Shown: positions 44,588-54,806, counted from the first letter of the stretch. The stretch is 64,000 bases of DNA from an uncultured Mucilaginibacter sp. (GCA_913775265.1 CAJYJH010000041.1:62001-126000), one strand, 5' to 3'. Notes: generated by a model from the sequence alone, not told the origin. Translations and numbers: made by a program.

Positions 44588-47500
44588 ATGAGAAAAAGTT
44601 TACTTCTCGCATTTCTTTTCCTGTTTACTGCGGTGGCTACCTTTGCACAGGTAACCACCAGTAGCATGACGGGTGTCATTAAAGATGACAAGGGTGAGAC
44701 TTTGATTGGTGCCACAGTCAAAGCCACGCACACACCAACCGGTACTAACTACGTTACTACAACTAACGCTGATGGTCGGTTCTTATTATCTAACATGCGC
44801 GTAGGTGGCCCTTACACCGTAGTGTTGTCGTACGTAGGTTTCAAAACCGAAACAATTACCGACCTTACTTTAACCTTAGGTCAGCCGTTTACCCTAAACG
44901 TTACTATGAAAGGTAACGGTACAGAGTTGAGTGCTGTTACAGTAACCGGATCAGCTGTTTCATCGCGTGTATTAAATGGCAGCCGTCAGGGTTCGTTAAC
45001 TAACCTTAATACCCGCGAAATTGCAGCTATTCCTACTGTGGGTCGTAGCGTTAACGATTTAACCCGTTTAACTCCACAAGCAAGCTCTACCAGCCCTGGT
45101 GCTATTGGTGGTGGTAACTATCGTCAAAATAACTTTACGGTTGACGGTGCCAACTTCAATAACCAGTTTGGTATTGGTGGTAACCTTCCGGCAAGCGGTT
45201 CTCCTATTTCTTTAGATGCATTAGCAGAGATTTCTGTGAATGTGACGCCTTTTGACGTACGCCAGGGTGGTTTTATCGGTAGTGCTATTAACGCTGTAAC
45301 CAAATCTGGTACAAACCAAGTAACCGGTAGCGTTTACGGTTACTATCGTAACGAAAGCATGCAAGGTAACAAGGTGAAAGATAACACTCCGTTTGTGAAG
45401 CAACCCCTTACCCAAAAGACTTATGGTTTTACCTTAGGTGGGCCTATTGTTAAAGATAAGTTATTCTTGTTTTTAAATGCTGAGCGCTATACTAATGATT
45501 ATCCTGGTCAAACTAACTTTGCTGCTACTCCTGAGCGTCCGTTTAATTCATCTAATCCGGATGTACGCAGACCAGAGGCTTCTGTACTGACTGGCTACAG
45601 TAATTATTTAAGAAGCACGTACGGTTATGAAACCGGAGCTTTTGATAATTATGGATTCCGTGAAGAGAATACTAAGATTTTAGGGCGTTTAGATTGGAAC
45701 ATCAACGATTATAACAAGTTTACTGTGCGGTACAGCCAGGTAGAAAGTAGTCTGCCATCTTTTGCCAGTACTTCTCGTTCTCCGTTGGCTGCCTTCGCGC
45801 AGAGTCGTACCAGTCAATATGCTTTGCAGTTCCAAAACTCAAATTATTTCCAGGATCAGAATTTGTATTCGATTGCTGCTGAGTTGAACTCAAATTTTAA
45901 TCTTTTTGGGCGCAAGGTGTCAAATACTTTACGTGGTACCTGGACACACCAAAATGACCCTCGTAGCTCAAACAGTTCTGTTTTTCCGTTCGTAGATATT
46001 TTATTACCTAACGGTAGTGATTTAAACACACCATATACCTCTTTTGGTTATGAGCCGTTTACTTTCGGTAACTTACGCGACGTTAAAACCTACTCATTTA
46101 TCGACTATTTAACCTGGAATATCGGTAAGCATAACTTTACTTTAGGTGCAGAAGCTGCCTTTAGTACTACAACAAACGGCTTCCAGCGCTTCGGTACCAG
46201 CTATTATACCTTTGCGTCATGGAATGACTTTATTAGCGGTAAGAAGCCAGTCGATTTTGCTGTGACTTATCCGTTAAATCAAGGTTTCAATCAGGTTTAT
46301 CCGACCTTTAAGTTTGCTCAATACTCTGGTTATTTCCAGGATGAAATTAATGTGTCTGACCGTTTTAAAGTTACTCCGGGCTTACGTTTAGATTTAGCTA
46401 CTTACCCGGGTGTTGATCAAATTAAAACACATCCATTAGTAGCTAGTTTATTATTTAACGGTGGTCAGTTCATGAACACCGGTTTATTGCCCTCTCCACG
46501 TATCCTACCTTCGCCTCGTATTGGCTTCAATTATGACGTTTTTGGAGATCGTAGCCTACAGTTAAGAGGTGGTACCGGTATCTTTACAGGTCAGGTTCCG
46601 TTCGTATGGATTGTAGCGCAGTCAGGCGATTCAGGCTTGTTGCAATTCACTCAAACTTACGAAACACCATCAGCTAACAATGGTCGTGCGACTGAAAACA
46701 GTGCCAACTTTACAACGCCTGGTCCGTTCAATCCGAACCCATTTGCTTACGTAGATCCAAACGCTTATCAGAAAATTGGCACTTCTGTTCCTAGCGCAAT
46801 CAGTGCAATCAGTCCTAAATTTAAAAATCCTCAGCAGTGGAAAAGTACTTTTGCGGTTGACGCTAAATTACCTTTCGGTATAGCTGGTACTTTAGAGGGT
46901 ATTTACGGCAAAGACTTAAATATTGCTAAAGGCGAAAATATCAACTTAGTTGATCCAACACCTTTAAATGTCGCGGGTTACCCTGATAACCGTCCAATTT
47001 ACCCGGCAACTAATAGCTTAAAATTTGTTAATCCGCTTACTGCGGCTAACGCTGCACAGCCAAACATTCCGGTACGTAACGGTGCATCTAACGGTACTCA
47101 GGCTTTCAACGCTATAATGTTGAAAAATGCTTCTCAGGGTTACTACTGGTCTTTAACCGCTAAATTAGATAAACAATTCAAAAAAGGATTTTTTGGATCG
47201 ATTGCTTACACTAAAAGCCAAGCTAAAAACCTTTATGACGGTAGCGGTGACCAGTTAATCAATACCTGGTCTTTAACTCAAATATCTAATAATGCTAATA
47301 ATCCTGATTTGAGCTATGCTAACTATGTAGTACCAGATCGTTTGGTTGCTTACGTTTCTTATCGCAAAGAGTATTTGAAACACTTAGCGACACAAGTGTC
47401 GTTATATTATGAAGGTTCTATTGCCGGTCGTTTCTCTTACACTTACTCAGCAGATTTTAACCGCGATGGTCAAAATAATGATTTGATCTACATCCCACGT

Positions 47501-47989
47501 AACCCATCTGAGATTACATTTGTAAGTAACACTGTAGGTACTGGTGCCAGTGCAGTAACTTACACTCCGGAGCAGCAATCTGAAGCTTTCTTCAAATACA
47601 TTGCACAAGATGCTTACCTGAGCAAACACCAAGGCGAATATGCAACACGTAATGGTGCTAAAATTCCTTGGAGAAGCCAGTTCGACTTCAAATTTGCTCA
47701 GGATTTATTTGTGAACGTTGGTGGTAAACGTAATACTATCCAGTTTACTGCTGATATTTTGAATGTTGGTAACCTATTAAATAAAAATTGGGGTACTTAC
47801 AAGCAAATAAACAACTCATCAATATTATCTCCTGCTAACGTATCTTCTTTAGTGCCTGGCAGTGCAGTTAAACCTACGTTCCGTTTAGCTGTAGACCGCG
47901 GTAATTTAATTACTGATACGTTCAGAGATAATAATACTACATTATCTACTTACTACATGCAATTAGGTTTGAGATATATCTTTAACTAA
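44588..47989 (+). CDS. Oar-like TonB-dependent receptor with carboxypeptidase-regulatory-like domain
   Basis: This 1133-residue outer-membrane protein has a signal peptide ending near TFAQ (residue 21) and an N-terminal CarboxypepD_reg sandwich (about 25-112: MTGVIKDDKGETLIGATV, NADGRFLLSNMRVGGPY). A plug follows with TVGRSVNDLTRLTPQ and NNFTVDGANFNNQFG, then a large barrel. It lacks a SusD partner, as is typical of Oar-type receptors, which are linked to protein or peptide uptake and envelope functions. It is a single transcription unit with a strong promoter and terminator. Confidence 0.92.
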   Translation: MRKSLLLAFLFLFTAVATFAQVTTSSMTGVIKDDKGETLIGATVKATHTPTGTNYVTTTNADGRFLLSNMRVGGPYTVVLSYVGFKTETITDLTLTLGQPFTLNVTMKGNGTELSAVTVTGSAVSSRVLNGSRQGSLTNLNTREIAAIPTVGRSVNDLTRLTPQASSTSPGAIGGGNYRQNNFTVDGANFNNQFGIGGNLPASGSPISLDALAEISVNVTPFDVRQGGFIGSAINAVTKSGTNQVTGSVYGYYRNESMQGNKVKDNTPFVKQPLTQKTYGFTLGGPIVKDKLFLFLNAERYTNDYPGQTNFAATPERPFNSSNPDVRRPEASVLTGYSNYLRSTYGYETGAFDNYGFREENTKILGRLDWNINDYNKFTVRYSQVESSLPSFASTSRSPLAAFAQSRTSQYALQFQNSNYFQDQNLYSIAAELNSNFNLFGRKVSNTLRGTWTHQNDPRSSNSSVFPFVDILLPNGSDLNTPYTSFGYEPFTFGNLRDVKTYSFIDYLTWNIGKHNFTLGAEAAFSTTTNGFQRFGTSYYTFASWNDFISGKKPVDFAVTYPLNQGFNQVYPTFKFAQYSGYFQDEINVSDRFKVTPGLRLDLATYPGVDQIKTHPLVASLLFNGGQFMNTGLLPSPRILPSPRIGFNYDVFGDRSLQLRGGTGIFTGQVPFVWIVAQSGDSGLLQFTQTYETPSANNGRATENSANFTTPGPFNPNPFAYVDPNAYQKIGTSVPSAISAISPKFKNPQQWKSTFAVDAKLPFGIAGTLEGIYGKDLNIAKGENINLVDPTPLNVAGYPDNRPIYPATNSLKFVNPLTAANAAQPNIPVRNGASNGTQAFNAIMLKNASQGYYWSLTAKLDKQFKKGFFGSIAYTKSQAKNLYDGSGDQLINTWSLTQISNNANNPDLSYANYVVPDRLVAYVSYRKEYLKHLATQVSLYYEGSIAGRFSYTYSADFNRDGQNNDLIYIPRNPSEITFVSNTVGTGASAVTYTPEQQSEAFFKYIAQDAYLSKHQGEYATRNGAKIPWRSQFDFKFAQDLFVNVGGKRNTIQFTADILNVGNLLNKNWGTYKQINNSSILSPANVSSLVPGSAVKPTFRLAVDRGNLITDTFRDNNTTLSTYYMQLGLRYIFN

Positions 47990-48008
47990 TCAGTAAGCTT
48001 TTAGATAC

Positions 48009-48040
48009 AAAAGCCCTGGCCACTTGGCCGGGGCTTTTTT
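48009..48040 (+). terminator. Terminator of the Oar-like receptor gene
   Basis: AAGCCCTGGCC / GGCCGGGGCTT with a 4-nt loop and a six-T run; one mismatch in the stem. Confidence 0.9.
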
Positions 48041-48071
48041 GTTTTATGTCACTTAAGATAGAGCTAAAAAG

Positions 48072-48103
48072 AAAGCCCGGCTAAGTACTTTAGCCGGGCT
48101 TTG
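48072..48103 (-). terminator. Terminator of purM
   Basis: AAAGCCCGGCTAA pairs with TTAGCCGGGCTTT around a short loop, followed on the minus strand by CTTTTT. It lies 24 bp after the purM stop. Confidence 0.85.
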
Positions 48104-48126
48104 ATTACATCGTATTGAGAATTATC

Positions 48127-49308
48127 TTAATTATACACAAACTCACCAAACTCCGATTGAACAGTTACCTGTTTAGCCGAAGCCGGTTCAACGCGTCCAA
48201 TGATCTGTGCATCGATGCCGAAACTTTGAGATATTTTAATCAGGTCGGTAGCAATGGCTTCTGGTACGTATAGCTCCATGCGGTGCCCCATGTTGAATAC
48301 TTTGTACATTTCCTGCCAACTGGTGCCCGATTCCTGATGGATCAGTTTGAACAGCGGAGGAACGGGGAACAAGTTATCTTTAACTACATGCACATCATCT
48401 ACAAAATGCAGTACTTTGGTTTGAGCGCCGCCACTGCAATGTACCATGCCGTGTATCTGGCTGCGGTAGTTATCTAAAATAGTTTTAATTACCGGGGCAT
48501 AAGTGCGGGTAGGCGAGAGAACCAGTTTACCGGCAGCCATGGTTTGCCCGTTGCCAATATCAACTAAATCTGTCAGGTTTTTACTACCCGAAAATACCAG
48601 GCTTTCGGGTACGGCCGGGTCAAAGCTTTCCGGAAAGTTTTGGGCTATGGTTTTATTGAACACATCGTGGCGGGCCGAGGTTAATCCGTTAGAACCCATG
48701 CCGCCATTGTATTCATGCTCGTAAGTAGCTTGTCCGTAAGAAGCCAAACCAACAATCACATTACCAGCTTGTATACGGTGGTTTGAGATTACCTCGTCGC
48801 GTTTTAAACGACAGGTAACGGTAGAGTCTACAATAATGGTGCGTACCAGGTCGCCCACATCGGCAGTTTCGCCGCCGGTAGAATAAATACCTATACCATG
48901 GCTGCGCAACTCCTCCAGTATTTCTTCGGTACCATTGATGATAGCCGCAATCACTTCGCCCGGAATCAGATTTTTATTACGGCCAATGGTTGATGACAGC
49001 AAAATGTTATCCGTGGCGCCCACGCAAAGCAGATCATCCAGGTTCATGATAATGGCATCCTGAGCAATGCCCCGCCATACCGAGAGGTCGCCGGTTTGCT
49101 TCCAGTAAATGTAAGCTAGGGATGATTTGGTACCTGCGCCATCAGCATGCATAATATTGCAGTAGGCCGGGTCGTTACTTAATATATCAGGTATTATTTT
49201 ACAAAAGGCTTTAGGGTAGAGGCCCTTATCGATATTTTTAATAGCCTGGTGAACATCATCTTTGGAGGCTGATACGCCCCGCTGATCATATCTTTGCTCA
49301 GAAATCAT
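48127..49308 (-). CDS. purM: Phosphoribosylformylglycinamidine cyclo-ligase (AIR synthase)
   Basis: This 393-residue PurM-type enzyme makes aminoimidazole ribonucleotide in purine synthesis. It has YDQRGVSASKDDVH near the start, MHADGAGTKSSLAYIYW, NLDDLLCVGA and STGGETADVGDLVRT, all core AIR-synthase motifs, and a GLASYGQ stretch in the second domain. The start is ATG 49308 (MISEQRYD); a TTG at 49314 would overlap the -7 box. It is a little longer than the E. coli enzyme, as in relatives of this phylum. Confidence 0.88.
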   Translation of the reverse strand: MISEQRYDQRGVSASKDDVHQAIKNIDKGLYPKAFCKIIPDILSNDPAYCNIMHADGAGTKSSLAYIYWKQTGDLSVWRGIAQDAIIMNLDDLLCVGATDNILLSSTIGRNKNLIPGEVIAAIINGTEEILEELRSHGIGIYSTGGETADVGDLVRTIIVDSTVTCRLKRDEVISNHRIQAGNVIVGLASYGQATYEHEYNGGMGSNGLTSARHDVFNKTIAQNFPESFDPAVPESLVFSGSKNLTDLVDIGNGQTMAAGKLVLSPTRTYAPVIKTILDNYRSQIHGMVHCSGGAQTKVLHFVDDVHVVKDNLFPVPPLFKLIHQESGTSWQEMYKVFNMGHRMELYVPEAIATDLIKISQSFGIDAQIIGRVEPASAKQVTVQSEFGEFVYN

Positions 49309-49311
49309 GTT

Positions 49312-49319
49312 CAAATATA
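49312..49319 (-). promoter_or_regulatory. -7 promoter box directly at the purM start
   Basis: TATATTTG on the minus strand, an exact TAnnTTTG match, with only 3 nt between its G and the purM ATG. Transcription from it should start on or next to the A of the start codon. Confidence 0.6.
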
Positions 49320-49368
49320 CGGGTTAACGTAGTAAAATCGTTACTTTGCTGTACATCTGCCTTCCGTT

Positions 49369-51159
49369 ATGCTGAAAACTCTTTTATCCGCTATTAACAA
49401 TTGGCGTGCGAAACAAAATTCGCAACGCAATTTTTTAATTTATTGTAGTGTACTGGTCGGACTGGTAGGCGGTTTTGCGGCTGTTGCTTTAAAGTATATG
49501 GTACACTTAATGGAAGAATTGAGCCGCCACATTGCAGCCAGTGTGCCTTATCATTACAGCTTCTTGTTTCTGCCGGCATTGGGCTTGTTGTTAACGGTAG
49601 CTTATCAGCATTTAATTAATCGTGACGCGATACAAAAAGGGATAGGCAGTATTTTGGTTAATATTAAAAAAAACAAATCAAACATACCTTATAACAATGC
49701 TTACTCGCACTTAATCAGTAGTTCTTTAACGGTGGGCTTTGGTGGTTCGTCGGGCTTGGAGGCACCTATTGTGTGTACCGGGGCGGCATTGGGTTCTAAC
49801 GTTGGTCGCTTTTTCAAATTAAGCAATTACGAAAAAACGGTATTGTTGGCGGCCGGGGCGGCGGCGGGTATTGCTGCGGTATTTAATAGTCCGATTGCGG
49901 GGGTGTTGTTTGCTTTAGAAATACTCATCGGAGAAATTACCATACCTACGTTTATACCGCTACTTATTGCATCAGCAACCGGGGTAGTGGTAGGTAAGTT
50001 GTTGCACTCGGGCCAGTTATTTCATCTGGTAACCGAAGGGTGGCTGGTACAGGCACTGCCATTTTACATCATATTAGGTGTTTTGAGCGGACTGATTGCC
50101 GTTTACATTACTAAAGTAGCCGAAAATCTGGAGAAAGGGATTTTTATGAAATATAACCGTTATGTGCGTGCCATAGCGGGCGGTTTGCTTTTAGGGGTGT
50201 TGATTTTACTTTTTCCGCCGTTATTTGGCGAGGGCTACCATTACCTGCAGGCTATTCTTAACGGTAATATGGAAATGCTGAAAGAAGAGTCGTTATATGC
50301 CGACTGGTTATCAGAGCCGCTGGTGATGTTGTTGTTTATAGCGGCATTGGTACTTATCAAAATAGTTGCTACAGGCATTACTTTAGGTGTGGGTGGTAAT
50401 GGCGGTACGTTTGCACCTACCATGTTTACCGGAGCCTTTTTGGGTTTGTTATTAGCCTACGGTATTAATCAAACCGGGCTGATTCACTTAAACACCAGTA
50501 ATTTTATTGCAGTGGGCATGGCCGGTGCGTTGAGCGGAGTATTACATGCTCCCTTAACCGCTATATTTTTGATTGCCGAAATTACAGGTGGCTATTTGCT
50601 ATTCATTCCGCTGATGGTGGTATCGGCCATATCCTACATTATTGCCCGGGTGTTTAGTACCCACAATATGTATTGGCAGGCACTGATACATGAAAAAGAA
50701 ATTTATCCCGATCAGGATTACAGCATGCTCAACAATATTCAGTTGGATACTTTGATCAACCGCGATTACACCGCGCTTCGTAAGGAAATGCCTATCCGCG
50801 AGCTATACAACATTTTATCAAGTAGCAACGCCAATATCTTCGCTGTGTTAAATGCCGACGCGCATTTAGAAGGTGTTATTTGGATGGATGAGATACGTAA
50901 ACATGTATTTAAGGAGAATGCAACAGAAGGTGTGGTGGGCGATTTTATGGTAAATCCTCCGGCTGTAATCAGTTACAAGCAACCGGTAAGTAGTGTGATG
51001 AATGTTTTTGATCATCTTAACGTTTGGCAACTACCGGTAGTGAAAGATCGCAAGTTTGTAGGCTTTATTTCCAAATCAGGTTTGCTTAACCAGTACCGCC
51101 AGGTTTTCATACAGCAGCATAAGTCTAACGATATATTTGCCCGTCCTGACGGTCATTAA
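49369..51159 (+). CDS. ClC-family chloride channel/transporter with C-terminal CBS pair
   Basis: This 596-residue membrane protein has a ClC core with about ten hydrophobic helices. It has the gating-glutamate motif GGSSGLEAPIV (Glu131), FNSPIAGVLFALEIL and GNGGTFAPTMFTG. The residue after Glu184, where proton-coupled exchangers have the internal glutamate (E203 of CLC-ec1), is Ile185, as in channel-type members. The usual GSGIP serine appears replaced (QKGIG, Lys90). Two CBS domains follow from about residue 460. It moves chloride or another small anion. Confidence 0.88.
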   Translation: MLKTLLSAINNWRAKQNSQRNFLIYCSVLVGLVGGFAAVALKYMVHLMEELSRHIAASVPYHYSFLFLPALGLLLTVAYQHLINRDAIQKGIGSILVNIKKNKSNIPYNNAYSHLISSSLTVGFGGSSGLEAPIVCTGAALGSNVGRFFKLSNYEKTVLLAAGAAAGIAAVFNSPIAGVLFALEILIGEITIPTFIPLLIASATGVVVGKLLHSGQLFHLVTEGWLVQALPFYIILGVLSGLIAVYITKVAENLEKGIFMKYNRYVRAIAGGLLLGVLILLFPPLFGEGYHYLQAILNGNMEMLKEESLYADWLSEPLVMLLFIAALVLIKIVATGITLGVGGNGGTFAPTMFTGAFLGLLLAYGINQTGLIHLNTSNFIAVGMAGALSGVLHAPLTAIFLIAEITGGYLLFIPLMVVSAISYIIARVFSTHNMYWQALIHEKEIYPDQDYSMLNNIQLDTLINRDYTALRKEMPIRELYNILSSSNANIFAVLNADAHLEGVIWMDEIRKHVFKENATEGVVGDFMVNPPAVISYKQPVSSVMNVFDHLNVWQLPVVKDRKFVGFISKSGLLNQYRQVFIQQHKSNDIFARPDGH

Positions 51160-51186
51160 CAAGATTTGGTTGAATATTTATAAACG

Positions 51187-51225
51187 AAGAACGCTCGAAT
51201 ACCTAAGTATCCGAGCGTTCTTTTT
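51187..51225. terminator. Bidirectional terminator between the ClC gene and glnA
   Basis: AAGAACGCTCG / CGAGCGTTCTT outer stem with an inner ATAC/GTAT pairing, followed by TTTTT on the plus strand and an A-rich start for the minus strand. It lies between convergent genes. Confidence 0.88.
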
Positions 51226-51241
51226 ATGGAAATGTGCCTGG

Positions 51242-53413
51242 TTATTTCAGGAACAATAACTCTCTGAATTTAGGCAACGGCCAAACGGCATCGTCAACCA
51301 ATTGCTCCAGTTTGTCAACATGGTAGCGGATAGGGTCGAAGTAGGCTTTTACCTTTTCGTCGTAGGCAATGGCACGTTCGCGGGCATCCTCAATTTTGTT
51401 GGCAGTTCTGCGCTCATCAACCATTTGGTCTGTATTGGTTTTAATAAAGTTGATGTGCTCAGCCAGTTTTTTGATAATATCTAACTGTGCAGTATAAATG
51501 GTTTCATCCAAACCAATCTCTTTCAAGCCTTTTACGTTTTCTACCAATTTGCTTTGATAGTTAATAGCTGCAGGTATAATTAAACTGTTAACCAACTCGC
51601 CCATTACACGGGCTTCAATTTGAAGCTTCTTGTAAAAGTCGTCCAACAGTACCTCGTGGCGAGCATGTGCTTCGCGACGGCTGAATACACCTGTGCTCTC
51701 AAAAACATTCTCGGCTTTCTCGGTTACTAAAGCATCCAGCGCTTTAGGCGTGGTTTTGATGTTAGCCAAATTGCGCGACTCGGCCATCTGCTCCCACTCC
51801 TCGCTATAACCATTGCCCTCAAAGCGAATAGCTTTCGATTCTTTGATGTAACGTTTAATCACCGTAAGTAGGGCAACGTCTTTCTTTTCGCCTTTTTTCA
51901 GCAACTTGTCTACATCTACCTTAAACTTTTTGAGTTGGTCGGCTACAATCAGGTTCAAGATCGTCATCGGGCTTGCCGAATTAGCCGACGAGCCTACCGC
52001 ACGTAATTCAAACTTGTTACCGGTAAAGGCAAATGGTGAGGTTCGGTTACGGTCGGTGTTATCTTGTAAAATCTGCGGTATTTTAGGAATGCCCTGCCAC
52101 AACAAAGCTTCCTCTTTAGCTTTTTTGCTGATACGTGATGTTTCAATTTCGTCTAACACATCGCTCAACTGGCTACCCAGGAAAATAGATATAATTGCAG
52201 GCGGCGCTTCGTTAGCACCTAAGCGATGATCATTATTTACCGAAGCAATTGAGGCGCGCAGCAAATCAGCATGTTCGTATACCGCTTTAATAGTGTTCAC
52301 AAAAAAGGTAAGGAACATCAGATTGCTTTTCGGCGTTTTACCCGGCGATAAGAGGTTTTTACCTGTATTGGTAATCATCGACCAGTTGTTGTGCTTACCC
52401 GATCCGTTAACACCGGCATAGGGCTTTTCGTGCAGCAACACTTTAAAGTTATGGCGTTTGCCTACACGGTCCATAATATCCATCAACAGTTGATTATGGT
52501 CGATGGCCAGGTTAATTTCCTCGTAAATAGGTGCACACTCAAATTGCGATGGTGCAACCTCGTTATGGCGGGTTTTTAACGGAATGCCCAATTGCAGTGC
52601 TTCCAGTTCAAAATCCTGCATAAAGGCATATACCCGGGTAGGGATAGAGCCGAAGTAATGATCTTCTAATTGCTGGTTTTTAGCTGACAGGTGACCGAAC
52701 AAGGTGCGCCCGGTTAAATACATATCGGGGCGAGCATTGAACAAAGCAAGATCAACCAAAAAGTATTCCTGCTCAATACCTAATGAAGCATTTACTTTTT
52801 CAACGCTTTTATCAAAATACTGGCAAACATCTACCGCTGCCTTGTCAAGCGCATTTAGCGCCTTTAATAAAGGTACTTTATAATCTAATGCTTCGCCGGT
52901 GTATGATACAAATACAGTAGGTATGCATAAGGTACGGCCCATAATAAAGGCCGGTGACGACGGGTCCCAGGCAGTATAACCACGGGCTTCGAAAGTATTG
53001 CGGATGCCGCCGTTTGGAAAGCTGGATGCATCGGGCTCCTGTTGTGCCAAAGCATCGCCGCTAAATTTCTCAATAGCGCCATCTAACGTAGGTTCAAAAA
53101 AAGCGTCGTGCTTTTCGGCGGTAGTGCCGGTAAGCGGCTGAAACCAGTGTGTATAATGTGTGGCGCCTTTACCTATGGCCCATGCTTTCATGGCCGAGGC
53201 CACCTGATCTGCCATATCTCTTTGAACAGGTTCGCCATGATCAATAGAGCTGATAATGCTTTCGTAAGCTTCTTTAGACAAAAACTCACGCATTTTCTTT
53301 TTATCGAAAACATTAGCGCTATAATATTCAGATACCTTGGATGTGGGTGCCTTAAACTCGGGTATGGTACGTGTAAGAACGGTTTGAAGGGCTTGAAAAC
53401 GGATATTTGACAT
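51242..53413 (-). CDS. glnA: Glutamine synthetase type III (GlnN-type)
   Basis: This 723-residue ammonium-assimilating enzyme is of the large GSIII type usual in Bacteroidota. The start is at MSNIRFQALQTVL (53413); the further 15 in-frame codons are not family-like. Marks are THYTHWFQPLTGTTAEKHDAF (GSIII N-terminus), VNASLGIEQEYFLVD (metal-binding glutamates), EVAPSQFECAPIYEE and KPYAGVNGSGKHNNWS (ATP region), and a long C-terminal helical extension. It is a single gene. Confidence 0.95.
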   Translation of the reverse strand: MSNIRFQALQTVLTRTIPEFKAPTSKVSEYYSANVFDKKKMREFLSKEAYESIISSIDHGEPVQRDMADQVASAMKAWAIGKGATHYTHWFQPLTGTTAEKHDAFFEPTLDGAIEKFSGDALAQQEPDASSFPNGGIRNTFEARGYTAWDPSSPAFIMGRTLCIPTVFVSYTGEALDYKVPLLKALNALDKAAVDVCQYFDKSVEKVNASLGIEQEYFLVDLALFNARPDMYLTGRTLFGHLSAKNQQLEDHYFGSIPTRVYAFMQDFELEALQLGIPLKTRHNEVAPSQFECAPIYEEINLAIDHNQLLMDIMDRVGKRHNFKVLLHEKPYAGVNGSGKHNNWSMITNTGKNLLSPGKTPKSNLMFLTFFVNTIKAVYEHADLLRASIASVNNDHRLGANEAPPAIISIFLGSQLSDVLDEIETSRISKKAKEEALLWQGIPKIPQILQDNTDRNRTSPFAFTGNKFELRAVGSSANSASPMTILNLIVADQLKKFKVDVDKLLKKGEKKDVALLTVIKRYIKESKAIRFEGNGYSEEWEQMAESRNLANIKTTPKALDALVTEKAENVFESTGVFSRREAHARHEVLLDDFYKKLQIEARVMGELVNSLIIPAAINYQSKLVENVKGLKEIGLDETIYTAQLDIIKKLAEHINFIKTNTDQMVDERRTANKIEDARERAIAYDEKVKAYFDPIRYHVDKLEQLVDDAVWPLPKFRELLFLK

Positions 53414-53444
53414 TTGTTTATAGGTGTATATGGTTTTCGGTGGG

Positions 53445-53452
53445 CAAATATA
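53445..53452 (-). promoter_or_regulatory. -7 promoter box of glnA
   Basis: On the minus strand TATATTTG, 31 bp before the glnA ATG. Confidence 0.6.
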
Positions 53453-53892
53453 GAGCAATACGCCTTATAAATTAACCACAAGCATGTAAATTATCTATGC
53501 AAGTTAAAAGAAAGGTTCATTTTACATGACCTATTTTATAAAATCGGATTTAAAGTGAAGCACTTTGGTTTATTGAAGTGTATACCTGAGTCAAAATACA
53601 TAAGTTTTCTACAATAACTTTATTGAAGAGCAACCAAATAAAATTTGGTCTCTTGACAGATTTTAAGCGAAATGAGCTCTTTATAGCTTTAAATCTAACA
53701 TCCTAATCTTACTTCTGCGCTTTTGGTCTTTGAATAAGAAACGTTAAAGGCGAATGATTTTGCACGGCAAGAGCCTTTTGATTGCAAAAAATCAAATGAT
53801 CATCTCTTTCCGATCGCATTTTATTAAAAATCACATATTAAAGAATTTTATATGTTTTATGTGTTTATATTTAAAATATAATATTGATTAAT
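53453..53892. other. A+T-rich intergenic region between glnA and tonB
   Basis: This 440-bp region has no convincing gene. It holds a small inverted repeat (TTTGATT / AATCAAA near 53776-53796) and two copies of TTTATTGAAG (53569 and 53619), which are too short to interpret. No TAnnTTTG box was found for tonB. Confidence 0.5.
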
Positions 53893-54744
53893 ATGATTAA
53901 TACAAAATTTAATTTGTACAAAGCCGAGTGGCTCGACCTTGTATTTGCAGACCGTAATAAAAACTATGGTGCATATGATTTGCGTATCCATTATGGTGCT
54001 AACATGATGCGTGCTTTGGCAATTACGGTAATTGGTTTCACTGTTGCTGCAGTATCTGTTAATATTGCATTAAAGCATAATCATGAGAACGATACACATC
54101 CTATTGTAACCGATGTTATCTTACCGCACTACAAAGTTCCCCCTGTTGAGCAGCCTAAAGAAGCAGTGTTGCGTAAGCACCCGGCGGGAGCACCAAATAA
54201 AGAAATAGTAGCAGCTCCCAAAGTTAATGTAGCATCGCAGCGCCTTGTAACACCTGTGCCAACTAATGAGCCCGTATTAACAGACATTAAACCTGTTGAT
54301 ATGGATAAGGCGATTGCGAGTATTGACAACAAAGGTGACGGCAATAAAGGTGTAATTAATAGTACAGCACCCGTAGGCCCCGTAAATACGGGTGACCCCA
54401 AAGGCACGTCTGATGGCATACCGACAAATGATCCTGTCGATATCGGCGGCTTAGACATTATGCCCGAACCATACGGCGGTGCTGCTGCATGGGCTAAATT
54501 TTTGCAAAAAAATCTTCGCTATCCTGATACTGAGTTGCAGGGCCGCGTAGTGATCAGTTTTATCATCGAGCGAGATGGTAAGCTAACCGACCTGACCGTT
54601 ATTAAAGGTATAGACAACCTTTTAGATCGAGAAGCACTTCGCGTTTTGAAACTGGCACCGGCCTGGAAACCCGGGCAACAAAATGGTAAGCCGGTAAGGG
54701 TAAAATATACTATCCCAATTGTGTTTCAGATGAATGAGCAGTAA
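53893..54744 (+). CDS. TonB-family energy transducer
   Basis: This 283-residue inner-membrane protein has a short cytosolic N-terminus (MINTKFNLYKAEWLDLVF, with NKNYGAYDLR as common in Bacteroidota TonB), one transmembrane helix (about 36-58), a proline- and lysine-rich periplasmic span, and a C-terminal TonB domain (RVVISFIIERDGKLTDLTV, APAWKPGQQNGKPVRVKYTIPI). It passes energy to TonB-dependent receptors such as the two in this window, though no ExbB/ExbD lie nearby. The start is the ATG at 53893 rather than the TTG at 53884. Confidence 0.92.
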   Translation: MINTKFNLYKAEWLDLVFADRNKNYGAYDLRIHYGANMMRALAITVIGFTVAAVSVNIALKHNHENDTHPIVTDVILPHYKVPPVEQPKEAVLRKHPAGAPNKEIVAAPKVNVASQRLVTPVPTNEPVLTDIKPVDMDKAIASIDNKGDGNKGVINSTAPVGPVNTGDPKGTSDGIPTNDPVDIGGLDIMPEPYGGAAAWAKFLQKNLRYPDTELQGRVVISFIIERDGKLTDLTVIKGIDNLLDREALRVLKLAPAWKPGQQNGKPVRVKYTIPIVFQMNEQ

Positions 54745-54777
54745 CTGATTGTGTTTGTTGTTTTTTTGTAACCTGTT

Positions 54778-54806
54778 TAGCGTGCCTTAAGAGGCGCGCT
54801 ATTTTT
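54778..54806 (+). terminator. Terminator of the tonB-like gene
   Basis: TAGCGTGCC / GGCGCGCTA, a 6-nt loop, one G-T pair, then ATTTTTA. Confidence 0.8.

Noticed and set aside
53569..53628. Repeated TTTATTGAAG as a functional direct repeat
   Set aside because: Ten bases in A+T-rich DNA occurring a few times is compatible with chance.
53884..53892. TTG start for the tonB-like gene
   Set aside because: It adds only three residues, and the ATG at 53893 gives the usual TonB N-terminus.
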